Origin: Methylobacterium mesophilicum SR1.6/6
GTDB lineage: Bacteria; Pseudomonadota; Alphaproteobacteria; Rhizobiales; Beijerinckiaceae
Reading direction: 5' to 3'
Length of the DNA stretch: 64,000 bases
Assembly: GCF_000364445.2 (NCBI RefSeq)
Contig: NZ_CP043538.1
Location: 3,355,612 to 3,419,611 of the forward strand
Shown here in pieces: positions 8,704-16,196 of this stretch; positions within the stretch are counted from its first letter, which is position 1, and each line of letters starts with the position of its first letter. Both the position numbers and the translations under genes were made by a program. Below the pieces are notes generated by a model. It made no database searches and was not told the DNA's origin. It worked only from the letters and a program-made list of their open reading frames with translations.

Positions 8704-9965
8704 TGCCCGAACCCTTGTTCCTGCCAGCTTTGCAAGGCTCCTTCGGCGATTGGACATATTATTCTGCTCTAGTCCGCCTCAGCGATATTGTCGAGCGCGT
8801 TGGCTACGCGACGCCGTTGCATGAAAACGCAGGTTTGGCCGGGCAAATTCAGAGGCGCCTTGACGATCGCGCGCGGGCCGACGATATAGCCGAGTACCTC
8901 ATTAGAAATGATGACAGGTTCTTCAACGCCCTAGTGATCGGTGTTCTTGGGGGCCAGCCAGAATGGCATCCGTTTTCTTTGTCTAGCAGACAAGGCGAAC
9001 ACGATCTTGGTGCAGTGACCGAGCGTGATCAAGACTTGGTTGGGTACCTCCAACTCAGTGGCGACGAAACCCTGTTTGCTCTCGATGGCCAGCATCGTTT
9101 GGCGGGTATCAGGCGCGCCCTTAATGAGCAGCCCGCTTTAGGCAACGAGAAGCTAACGCTACTTTTCGTTCCCCACATGGCCACAGCGGCAGGAATCATC
9201 CGGACAAGGACTTTGTTCATATCACTGAACAAGAAAGCCGTCCCGGTTAAACGTAAGGACATCATCATCCTCGATGAAGTTGATTTGGCCGCAATCATAA
9301 GTCGTCGATTAATCGACACTAATCCAAAATTTAATCGCAGCATTGTCGACGTTGATCGTTTTGGCAATGCGATCCCGGCTCGCTCCTCATTTTGGACTAC
9401 CATCGGTAATTTTTATGATGCAAATAAAGTAATAATTGAAAACATCATCGAAGGACGCGTGTCAGCTGAGCTTGATGACGCAAAGAAGGTCCGGTTGCCC
9501 GAGGATCGTATCGCGTTCTACCAAGCTGGCGTCGTCGATTTTTATGATCGTCTCTCTGCTATCGAGCCGCTCCTGGCGCGGATTTTCGGGGCGGAACCTG
9601 AAATCGTCGGCCCGGCGGTCGTTGCCGCTCGCTCTGTCGACAACCCGCGGCTGCTAGCACGACCGGTCGGCCTCAAGATTATTACCAAAGCCGCAGCCGA
9701 GCTGCGCGAACGGTACACTCTTGCGGAAACCTTCGTCGAGTTGGGGCGCGTCCCCCTACTCATGAACAGGACACCGTTCGCGAACGTCATCTGGGATGTC
9801 GATCGCGGCAGGATGGATACCTCGGGGCAAGCTCTCGCATCCCGCCTCCTGTCCTATATGCTTGGGTTGTCACCGTTTGATGCACGTCTTCGACAAAGCT
9901 ACGCCGATTGGTTCGGAGAGGATGTAGCCGCGGTCCGTGCACCACGGCGCCTTCGGGCGGCTTGA
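8703..9965 (+). CDS. dndB: DndB-type DGQHR domain protein
   Basis: This encodes 420 residues from the ATG at 8703; a TTG nine bases upstream is an alternative. The DGQHR signature is at residues 128-132 (FALDGQHRLAG), and the start has the DndB-like GDWTYYSALVRLSDIV segment. In known systems DndB represses dnd transcription and limits modification. It is translationally coupled to the GIY-YIG gene. Composition is strikingly lower in G+C than the flanking chromosome, especially 9180-9480, pointing to transfer. Its position at the end of the cluster rather than before dndC differs from classical dndBCDE. DGQHR proteins also occur in other defence islands, but dndC and dndD nearby make DndB the best call. 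Confidence 0.85.
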   Translation: MPEPLFLPALQGSFGDWTYYSALVRLSDIVERVGYATPLHENAGLAGQIQRRLDDRARADDIAEYLIRNDDRFFNALVIGVLGGQPEWHPFSLSSRQGEHDLGAVTERDQDLVGYLQLSGDETLFALDGQHRLAGIRRALNEQPALGNEKLTLLFVPHMATAAGIIRTRTLFISLNKKAVPVKRKDIIILDEVDLAAIISRRLIDTNPKFNRSIVDVDRFGNAIPARSSFWTTIGNFYDANKVIIENIIEGRVSAELDDAKKVRLPEDRIAFYQAGVVDFYDRLSAIEPLLARIFGAEPEIVGPAVVAARSVDNPRLLARPVGLKIITKAAAELRERYTLAETFVELGRVPLLMNRTPFANVIWDVDRGRMDTSGQALASRLLSYMLGLSPFDARLRQSYADWFGEDVAAVRAPRRLRAA

Positions 9966-10056
9966 TCTTAAGCCGGGGCTGGCTTCGGCTGCGTGTAGCC
10001 CGTCTGCTGTGCGGCGACCTGTTTGAAGCGAGCTGGGCCCGTATCCTGTCAACGGG

Positions 10057-10132
10057 CTCGGACAGCTGACCCGGTGTTAGCGCCGGTTTACAGAGCCAGA
10101 GAGTGTGGTTCGACTCCACACCCGGGCACCAC
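10057..10132 (+). tRNA. Non-canonical tRNA-like sequence (possible anticodon ACA)
   Basis: These 76 bases fold as a cloverleaf: acceptor GCTCGGA with CCCGGGC (six of seven pairs, one G-T, A7/C66 mismatch), D stem GCTG/TAGC, anticodon stem CCGGT/GCCAG (C28/A42 mismatch), a perfect T stem TGTGG/CCACA with TTCGACT loop, discriminator A and an encoded CCA. The anticodon loop TTACAGA would place ACA at 34-36, normally read for Cys, yet the discriminator is A rather than the usual U of tRNA-Cys. It could be a degenerate tRNA, an element-borne non-canonical tRNA or an attachment-site remnant. It lies 91 bases after dndB on the same strand. Confidence 0.5.
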
Positions 10133-10153
10133 ACACAAACCGACACATAAATT

Positions 10154-10726
10154 TCAGGAAGATTTCACGGCGCCCTCGACGGCGGCCGCCGCGGCCCGGG
10201 CTTCGTCCCCGTGCGGGACCACCTCGTTCGCCAGGGCACGCCCCGTGACCGCGTCAGCCACGATGATCGTGGACCGCTCCGTCCCGACGAGCACGCTCAC
10301 GCTGAGCTCGACGCGCTGGCCGCTGCCGGGGCCGTCCTCGACGGGATAGCGGTCATCGGCCTCGGGGATGTCGTCGAGTTGGTAGCCGGGTCCGCTCGGC
10401 TGGGATGCCATGATCCCGGCCATCTCGTCGTCGGAAAGGTCCTCGGCCCGCAACGCGATCCGGCCGCCCGGCGGGATGGCCCTGGCCACGAGGCGGACAC
10501 GGTCCGGCCAGATGAGGCCTTCGTGCCCGAGGCGCTCGACGCCCCAGGGCTGCGGGGGATCCTGCTCGGCGCCGGCATCGCGCCACAGGCCGACCGGCTC
10601 GGCGGCGAGCCCGTCGATCGACGCCCACCAGTGCTCTGCGCTCTCGCCGATCGTGACGCCTTCGGGGCGGGGCTCCATGCCGGCGAGGACGCGGAGGCTC
10701 TCGGGCGGGTAGCTGTCGTCTGGCAT
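10154..10726 (-). CDS. Hypothetical protein in island
   Basis: This encodes 190 residues starting MPDDSYPPESL, with GAGG seven bases before the ATG. It is acidic, has no signal peptide, membrane segment or recognisable motif, and ends in an Ala-rich helix. Trp residues cluster in the first 75 residues (HWWAS, GLWRD, QPWG, IWPD). It begins two bases after the stop of the 79-residue gene and so forms a two-gene leftward operon with it. High GC3 supports coding. No function can be given. Confidence 0.6.
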   Translation of the reverse strand: MPDDSYPPESLRVLAGMEPRPEGVTIGESAEHWWASIDGLAAEPVGLWRDAGAEQDPPQPWGVERLGHEGLIWPDRVRLVARAIPPGGRIALRAEDLSDDEMAGIMASQPSGPGYQLDDIPEADDRYPVEDGPGSGQRVELSVSVLVGTERSTIIVADAVTGRALANEVVPHGDEARAAAAAVEGAVKSS

Positions 10727-10728
10727 GC

Positions 10729-10968
10729 TCAGACCTCTTCGCCGCGCGCGTTCCGCCCGAGCGCGTCCCGGACGTCATCGACGAGCCACACGGTCAGCGC
10801 GCGGTAGACCTCCTCCTCAGTCTCGGCGTGCCGGCACATCGCCGGGTCGCCTCGGCCGAGCCGCTGGAGCACCCGCACGGCGAGATCAGACGCCCCGGCG
10901 AGGCGGGCGCGCGCCACCAGGTCGAGGGCCTCGTCGACAAGGGTCGGCTCGTCGTCGTCGTCGATCAT
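10729..10968 (-). CDS. Small acidic hypothetical protein
   Basis: This encodes 79 residues starting MIDDDDEPTL. It is predicted helical and acidic at the start, with a single Cys (MCRH) mid-protein, and has no membrane segment or known motif. Only two bases separate its stop from the start of the 190-residue gene. The start is divergent from the rightward 87-residue gene at 11105, the 136 bases between them presumably holding both promoters. No clear ribosome site is visible, so the start could be slightly different. Confidence 0.5.
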   Translation of the reverse strand: MIDDDDEPTLVDEALDLVARARLAGASDLAVRVLQRLGRGDPAMCRHAETEEEVYRALTVWLVDDVRDALGRNARGEEV

Positions 10969-11104
10969 GAAGGGATTCTCGCGCCGGGCGGGGCGGCGGG
11001 CAAGCCTGGACGGGTGCGGAGTGCGGCATCCTGTCCAGCGAGCCGACTACCGTTTCCGGTCTCCCCGCTTCGCTTCGATTGCATGGAGGAAGGAGACACC
11101 TGCC

Positions 11105-11368
11105 ATGATCGACCGCGACGCCATCATCTTCGAACTGCACCTTCCCGAGCCGGGCGAGCGCAACGCCACGCTGGCCCGCCTGGTGCGGAAGTACCCGGAC
11201 CTCCGCGAGGAGCTGGTCGACCAATTCTGCGAGATCGTTCTGATGGAGTGGCGGGCCGCCTACGATCCGGAACCCCCGTGCCCGCCGGTGGACGAGGCCG
11301 AGGCTGCCCGGTCGCTAGCCCGCTTCCGCGCGATCGAAGCAGGGCTTGGCACTGCCAGCGCGGCCTGA
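11105..11368 (+). CDS. Small helical hypothetical protein at island end
   Basis: This encodes 87 residues starting MIDRDAIIFELHL. The ATG at 11105 is chosen because GGAGGAAGGAG lies immediately upstream with good spacing, whereas the open frame further upstream has no such site. The protein looks all-helical, with LARLVRKYPDLREELVDQF and a C-terminal EAARSLARFRAIEAG segment. It is the last gene before the tRNA-Met. Such small acidic helical proteins are common on prophages and islands, often near toxin-antitoxin or regulatory genes, but no partner is seen here. Confidence 0.6.
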   Translation: MIDRDAIIFELHLPEPGERNATLARLVRKYPDLREELVDQFCEIVLMEWRAAYDPEPPCPPVDEAEAARSLARFRAIEAGLGTASAA

Positions 11369-11466
11369 GACGATCGAGGCCTGGAGCGCGTCCGGGCGCT
11401 CGAATCCGTGCGGATCGGGCCGCCGCGAATATCGCGGGTCGCAGCCCGAGAACAGCCCGAGATGCG

Positions 11467-11494
11467 AAAAGCCCCGGACGGTCGGTCCAGGGCT
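11467..11494 (-). terminator. Rho-independent terminator after tRNA-Met
   Basis: Read leftward, AGCCCTGGAC pairs with GTCCGGGGCT around a five-base loop (ten pairs, one G-T) and is followed by TTTT. It lies about 35 bases beyond the 3' end of tRNA-Met on the same strand. Confidence 0.7.
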
Positions 11495-11528
11495 CGGCGG
11501 CTAATTGAGTGTTTTTGCTGGAGATTTT

Positions 11529-11605
11529 TGGTAGCGAGGGAGGGATTTGAACCCCCGACACAAGGATTATGATTCCTCTGCTCTAACCAGCTGAGCTACC
11601 CCGCC
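11529..11605 (-). tRNA. tRNA-Met (CAT), elongator type
   Basis: These 77 bases on the minus strand give a standard cloverleaf: acceptor GGCGGGG, D arm with AGCTCAGCTGG, anticodon stem GAGGA/TCCTT with loop ATCATAA (anticodon CAT), T arm CGGGGGTTCAAATCCC, and an encoded terminal CCA. The sequence resembles alphaproteobacterial elongator tRNA-Met rather than initiator tRNA. An Ile2 (lysidine) identity is possible for any CAT anticodon but less likely. Its 3' end faces the island, which is the usual side for integrases that use tRNA 3' ends. Confidence 0.93.
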
Positions 11606-11847
11606 CCAAGCGGCATCCGCCCCGGGAGGACGGCTTGTCGCGAGGCCGCGGTATAGGAAGACGGGGTGCGGGGTGTCAACGGTCCGTTGCCGGCCGGACG
11701 CAGAATCCCGTGACCGGCATGCTGAAACATGGTCGCAACTGTCAGTCCGAACGGGGTGATCGCGGCATCGAACCATGTCCGATCCGGTACGCGCCGCTAT
11801 CTTGACCCGAAGGCCCGGAACGAGGGCCGGCAGACCCGGAGTGTTCG

Positions 11848-12288
11848 ATGACCCGCAGTGCCAGCATCCGCTTCGCAGTCCTGCTCGCCGTCGCGGCAGC
11901 ACCCCTCATCGGCGCGCCGGCATTCGCGGCCGACAAGACCTACCGGGCGGCGCTGACCGGGAGCAGCGAGGTGCCACCGACACAATCGCAGGGCACCGGC
12001 GAGGTCACCGCGACCTTCGACCCGGCCAGCAAACGCCTCAGCTGGAAAGGTACCTACAGCGGACTCACCGGCCCTGTTACGGCGGCCCATTTTCACGGTC
12101 CCGCCAAGGCGGGCGAGAACGCGGGCGTGCTGGTGCCCGTGACTGCCGCCGGCAGCCCGTTCTCCGGCGAGGCCATGCTGGACGACGCAAAGGCGGCCGA
12201 CCTGGAAGGAGGCCGGCTCTACTTCAACATCCACACCGCGGCCAATCCCAAGGGTGAGATCCGCGGCCAAGTCGAGCCGGCGCGCTGA
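11848..12288 (+). CDS. Exported CHRD domain protein
   Basis: This encodes 146 residues. Residues 1-27 are a Sec signal peptide ending in APAFAA. The rest is one CHRD domain, with the typical segments LTGSSEVPP, GTGEVTATF, AAHFHGPA and a C-terminal YFNIHTAANPKGEIRGQV. CHRD domains occur in chordin and in bacterial exported or membrane proteins; the biochemical role in bacteria is unknown. It stands alone, 66 bases before the next gene's start. The ATG at 11848 gives the signal peptide directly. Confidence 0.88.
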   Translation: MTRSASIRFAVLLAVAAAPLIGAPAFAADKTYRAALTGSSEVPPTQSQGTGEVTATFDPASKRLSWKGTYSGLTGPVTAAHFHGPAKAGENAGVLVPVTAAGSPFSGEAMLDDAKAADLEGGRLYFNIHTAANPKGEIRGQVEPAR

Positions 12289-12353
12289 GCCGGCGCCTCG
12301 ACGGGCAGTCTTCGTCCGGTTAGGCGGGGAGCCCCACCTGCCGGAGCCTTCGG

Positions 12354-12692
12354 ATGAAGCAGATCGAGGCCATCATCGCCTGGACACCCCGTCGCTGGGC
12401 AGAGTTGAAACCGGAGACCGCCGGGCAGGTGGCGGTGCTGCCGGCACCCGACGAGGCCGGCGCGGCCAAGCGCTACATGATGCGCGCGGGCGCCGGTTCG
12501 TCCGCGCTCGCCGCCCTCTCGGAAGAGGCGCGGATTGCGCGCCTGTTCATCGATTTCCAGACGCTCGTGGTCCGCGACGGCATCGATCCGCAGGTTGTGC
12601 ACCGCGCCTTCCTGGCGATCGACGAGTACCGCTTCCGCATCGCCCCCGACACCGAAGGTGCCGAATTCGAGGATCCGCCGGAGGAGGACTGA
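12354..12692 (+). CDS. Hypothetical protein, cytoplasmic
   Basis: This encodes 112 residues starting MKQIEAIIAWTPR. It is soluble, with no signal or membrane segment; the middle is helical (EEARIARLFIDFQTLVV) and the C terminus is very acidic (EFEDPPEED). GC3 is high and the codon pattern is like its neighbours, supporting a real gene. A GGAG lies near the start (CCGGAGCC). I do not recognise a family. Confidence 0.6.
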   Translation: MKQIEAIIAWTPRRWAELKPETAGQVAVLPAPDEAGAAKRYMMRAGAGSSALAALSEEARIARLFIDFQTLVVRDGIDPQVVHRAFLAIDEYRFRIAPDTEGAEFEDPPEED

Positions 12693-12817
12693 GCCGTTCC
12701 GCCAGTCCATGGAATGCCGCGGGACCGGGGGCCTCGCGCAAGCGTGAGAATAACGAATACACTTCCGGCAGTGGCCGCCCTATCTCCCCGTCGTCCTGAC
12801 TTCGCCGGAGGCCGGCC

Positions 12818-13722
12818 ATGTCCGTATCCCGTCGCGCCGTGATCGCCGCAGCGGCCCTGATGCCCGCCGCGGGCCGCCTGGCGCGGGCCGCCGAACCTCT
12901 GATCCGCCGGCCGATCCCATCGACCGGGGAGATGCTTCCGGCGATCGGCATCGGCACCTCCCGGCGCTACGAGGTTGAAGCCACGCCCGACAAGGTCGCG
13001 CCCCTCAAGGAGGCCGTGCAGACCTTCGTCGCGCTGGGCGGCACAGTGATCGATACCGCGCCGAGCTACGGGACCGCCGAGGACGTGCTCGGGGTCATCC
13101 TGGCGGAGACGGGCCTGCGCCAGAAGATCTTCCTCGCCAGCAAGGTCGACACGACGGGCCGGGATCAGACCCGTGCGGAGTTCGAACGGTCGCTGAAGCG
13201 GATGAAGGTCGACACACTGGATCTCGTGGCGGTCCATAACCTGATCGATGTGGACGACAACCTCGCGGTGCTGCGCGATCTGAAGGGCGAGAAACGGATC
13301 CGCTATGTCGGAGTCACAGTGTGGCGCGACAACCAGCTCGACGCTTTGGAAGCGGTCATGAAGCGCGAGACCCTCGACTTCATCCAGGTGAACTACGCCA
13401 TCGATAACCGTGCCGCCGCCGAGCGCGTGCTTCCGCTCGCCGCCGACCGGGGGTGGCGGTCATGACGAACGTGCCCTTCGGCCGCGACCGCCTGTTCAAG
13501 GCCGTGCAGGGCAAGGAGCTGCCCGCCGTCGCCAAGGATCTCGGCTGCGCGACCTGGCCGCAGTTCTTTCTCAAGTACGTGCTCGGCAACCCGGCCGTGA
13601 CCTGCCCGATCCCCGGCATGGCCAAGGCTTCCTACGTTGAGGACAATCTCGGCGCCGCCCGGGGCAGGCTCCCCGATCCGGCGCAGCGCAGGCAGATGGA
13701 GGCTTTCATCGATGCGGTCTGA
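12818..13722 (+). pseudogene. Twin-arginine-exported aldo/keto reductase, frameshifted
   Basis: Two reading frames together give one aldo/keto reductase of about 301 residues. Frame one starts MSVSRRAVI (a Tat signal to about residue 26) and holds the catalytic tetrad Asp79, Tyr84, Lys109 and His140. It derails at a five-G run (13449-13453); frame two continues VAVMTNVPFGRDRLF to the normal C terminus at 13722. One more G would restore D-R-G-V-A-V-M. So it is either a real one-base deletion or a sequencing error in a homopolymer. The C terminus overlaps the start of the next exported oxidoreductase gene, suggesting a two-gene operon. No second mutation is seen, so inactivation, if real, is recent. 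Confidence 0.8.
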
Positions 13723-14455
13723 TCACACCACGCGCCGCTCGGCGCTCGCCCTGGCGGCCGGGCTGTCCCTGGCGGCCGCCATGCCGGCCCTGGCGCAGGA
13801 CGGCGCCAGGAAGATCCGAATCGGGGTGATCGGGGCCGGAAATATCGGCGGCACGGTCGGCACCCTCTGGGTCAAGGACGGTCATGAGGTGATGTTCGCC
13901 TCACGGCATCCGGAGACCTTGGCCCCGATGGTCTCGGAACTCGGGCCGAAGGCGAAGGCCGGTACGCCCGAGGAGGCGATCAGGTTCGGCGATGCCGTGT
14001 TCATCGCCGTGCCCTACAAGGCCTATCCGGATCTCGCGAAGGAGATCGGCCCGTCGCTGAAGGGCAAGATCGTGCTCGACGCCGGCAATGCCACGCAGAA
14101 GCGTGACGGGGCCCTCTACGACGAAGTGCAGGCGAACGGCCTCGGGATCACGTCCGCGAAGTATTTCCCTGGCGCAAAGCTCGTCCGGGCCTTCAGCTCA
14201 GCCAACTACAAAGTGTTCGCGAAGGAGGGCGCCAATGGCGGGCGCGACCGCACCGGCGGCCGGATGGCGATCCCGATCGCCGGCGACGATCCTGCGGCGC
14301 TCCGGGTCGCCGAGCAACTCGTCCGTGATGCCGGGTTCGATCCGGTCGTGATCGGCTCTCTCAAGGATGCCGATAAGGTCGCCATCGGTGCTCCGGCCTT
14401 CGGACAGAACGTCACCGCGTCGGAGCTGCGCGAGAAGCTCGGACTAGCGAATTAG
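13712..14455 (+). CDS. Tat-exported NADP-binding oxidoreductase
   Basis: This encodes 247 residues from the ATG at 13712, overlapping the end of the reductase gene upstream. The first 29 residues are a twin-arginine signal (TTRRSALALAAG, cleavage after ALA). A Rossmann nucleotide-binding motif GVIGAGNIGGTVG follows at 38-50, and the whole protein fits the F420-dependent NADP reductase-like family (PF03807). Export of a nicotinamide-dependent enzyme by Tat implies folding with cofactor in the cytoplasm. Substrate is unknown. The adjacent exported aldo/keto reductase suggests they once worked together in the periplasm. Confidence 0.8.
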   Translation: MRSDHTTRRSALALAAGLSLAAAMPALAQDGARKIRIGVIGAGNIGGTVGTLWVKDGHEVMFASRHPETLAPMVSELGPKAKAGTPEEAIRFGDAVFIAVPYKAYPDLAKEIGPSLKGKIVLDAGNATQKRDGALYDEVQANGLGITSAKYFPGAKLVRAFSSANYKVFAKEGANGGRDRTGGRMAIPIAGDDPAALRVAEQLVRDAGFDPVVIGSLKDADKVAIGAPAFGQNVTASELREKLGLAN

Positions 14456-14561
14456 GGCATGGGCGCGGCAGGCCCTGCGCTCGATCAGGCCGGTCGAGAC
14501 GCCGCGCTGTCGAGTCGCCGTGTCGGCCGACGGCACGGGAACGCTCCGTTGAGATCTCTCC

Positions 14562-15926
14562 ATGCCTGAGCCCGCAAGAGCTGGTGGCCCACTGGCGCGC
14601 CTGATCGGCGTTCAGCCCGGGGAAGGTCGGGCCCTCGCATGGTCCTGGGCCTACATCTTCTCGATCCTCGCCGCCTACTACGTCCTGCGTCCGATCCGCG
14701 ACCAGATGGGCGTCGCGGGCGGCATCGAGAACCTGCCGTGGCTCTTCACAGCCACGCTGGTGGGCATGCTCAGCCTCAACCTGCCCTTCGCCTATCTGGT
14801 GAAGCGGATGCCGCGGGCGCGTTTCGTGCCGATCACCTATCGGTTCTTCGCGGCCAACATCCTCGCCTTCGCGCTGACGCTTTACCTCGCGCCGCCCGAG
14901 TGGGGCGTGTGGATCGGGCGCGTCTTCTTTGTCTGGCTGTCGATCTTCAACCTATTCGTCGTATCGATCTTCTGGGCAACGATCGTCGACGTGTTCTCGA
15001 ACGCCCAGGGCAAGCGCCTGTTCGGCTTCATCGCGGCCGGCGCCACGGTGGGCGCGATCGCCGGCTCGGCCACGACCGCGCTGCTCGCCAAGAATGTTCC
15101 AACCTGGGGGCTGATGCTCTGCGCAGTGGTGTTGCTGGAGGTCGCGGTCTTCTGCATGCGCGGGCTGGCGGCCCTGTCGACCCGACTGCACGAGGTTCCG
15201 GGGAACAGCCCGACCGCGGAGGACGGGCAGGACCGGACGATCGGCGGCAGCGTGCTCGCCGGCGTGACCCGTACGCTGGCGTCCTCCTACCTTCTCAACA
15301 TCTCCCTGTTTTTGCTGCTGTTTTCGGTGACGTCCACCTTCCTGTACTTCGAGCAGGCGGGCATCGCGAAGCGCAGCTTCCCGGACCGGGGCGCTCAGAC
15401 CGCCTTCTTCGCCAGCGTCGACCTTGCGGTAAACGTGCTGACCCTCGGCATCCAGCTCTTCCTCACCGGGCGGATCGTGAAGCGACTCGGCGTCGCCATG
15501 ACCCTCGCGATCCTGCCGGCCTTCAGTATCCTCGGCTTCGCGGCGCTCGCGGCCTGGCCGACGATCGGCGTCATCGTGGCCTTTCAGGTCCTGCGCCGGG
15601 CCGGGAACTTCGCCATCGCGCGGCCCGTCCGGGAGGTTCTGTTCACCGTGGTCCCACGGGAGGACCGCTACAAGGCCAAGAGCTTTATCGACACGGTGGT
15701 GTATCGGCTGGGCGATCAGGTCGGCGCGTGGTCGTTCACCGGCATCCAGACTATCGGCCTCGGCAGCGCGAGCATCGCCGGCGCGGCGATCCCGCTGTCG
15801 CTGGCGTGGTTGGTGAACAGCGTCTGGCTCGGCCGCGCTCAGGAGCGCCGACGGATCGCCCAGGAAAGCGAGACGGGCGACGACACCGGCCGGGTGCACG
15901 GCGGCGTCATCGTTGGGCGAAGGTAG
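14562..15926 (+). CDS. NTT-like / MFS family carrier
   Basis: This encodes 454 residues with about 11-12 predicted membrane helices. The start (WAYIFSILAAYYVLRPIRDQMG) and the middle (IVDVFSNAQGKRLFGFIAAGATVGAIAG) match a bacterial carrier group distantly related to ATP/ADP translocases (NTT) and often annotated only as MFS. The carriers in intracellular parasites exchange nucleotides; the free-living homologues have unknown substrates. The last 35 residues are hydrophilic. It is monocistronic, 106 bases after the previous gene. Confidence 0.75.
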   Translation: MPEPARAGGPLARLIGVQPGEGRALAWSWAYIFSILAAYYVLRPIRDQMGVAGGIENLPWLFTATLVGMLSLNLPFAYLVKRMPRARFVPITYRFFAANILAFALTLYLAPPEWGVWIGRVFFVWLSIFNLFVVSIFWATIVDVFSNAQGKRLFGFIAAGATVGAIAGSATTALLAKNVPTWGLMLCAVVLLEVAVFCMRGLAALSTRLHEVPGNSPTAEDGQDRTIGGSVLAGVTRTLASSYLLNISLFLLLFSVTSTFLYFEQAGIAKRSFPDRGAQTAFFASVDLAVNVLTLGIQLFLTGRIVKRLGVAMTLAILPAFSILGFAALAAWPTIGVIVAFQVLRRAGNFAIARPVREVLFTVVPREDRYKAKSFIDTVVYRLGDQVGAWSFTGIQTIGLGSASIAGAAIPLSLAWLVNSVWLGRAQERRRIAQESETGDDTGRVHGGVIVGRR

Positions 15927-15969
15927 CAGCCCGCCGTCCGCCCGCCGCCGCCAGCGCGAGGCCGTCGAC

Positions 15970-16056
15970 CTACCGGTGCTTCATGAAATCCCAGATCAGG
16001 AAGGCCGGAAAGGGGAGCATGATGGCGAAGAAGATCCAGTCGAACATCTGAGGCAT
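15970..16056 (-). CDS. 28-residue membrane microprotein
   Basis: This reads MPQMFDWIFFAIMLPF followed by PAFLIWDFMKHR, a single hydrophobic helix flanked by an acidic N terminus and a basic C terminus. Upstream on its strand is AAGGACTGC, a usable ribosome site at seven to nine bases. It occupies the gap between the NTT-like carrier and the next rightward gene. No family is known to me; the arrangement of one Trp-rich transmembrane helix is typical of small membrane proteins that modulate larger complexes. Confidence 0.5.
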   Translation of the reverse strand: MPQMFDWIFFAIMLPFPAFLIWDFMKHR

Positions 16057-16196
16057 GAGGCAGTCCTTCTCACGGTCCGCCTTGGGTTCTACCGGCGCGG
16101 CAGCCCGAAGTTCCGGAACGGCCGCCGTCCCGCCCGTTAAGACGCGGTTTACCCTGCGCGCTGAGGGTTCGGGCTCGGTCGGGTCGGGAGAGCAGG

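Noticed and set aside
9787..10146. 119-residue minus-strand open frame across the tRNA-like sequence
   Set aside because: It reads through the reverse complement of the tRNA-like element and the end of dndB; peptides of this kind are known annotation artefacts of tRNA antisense strands.
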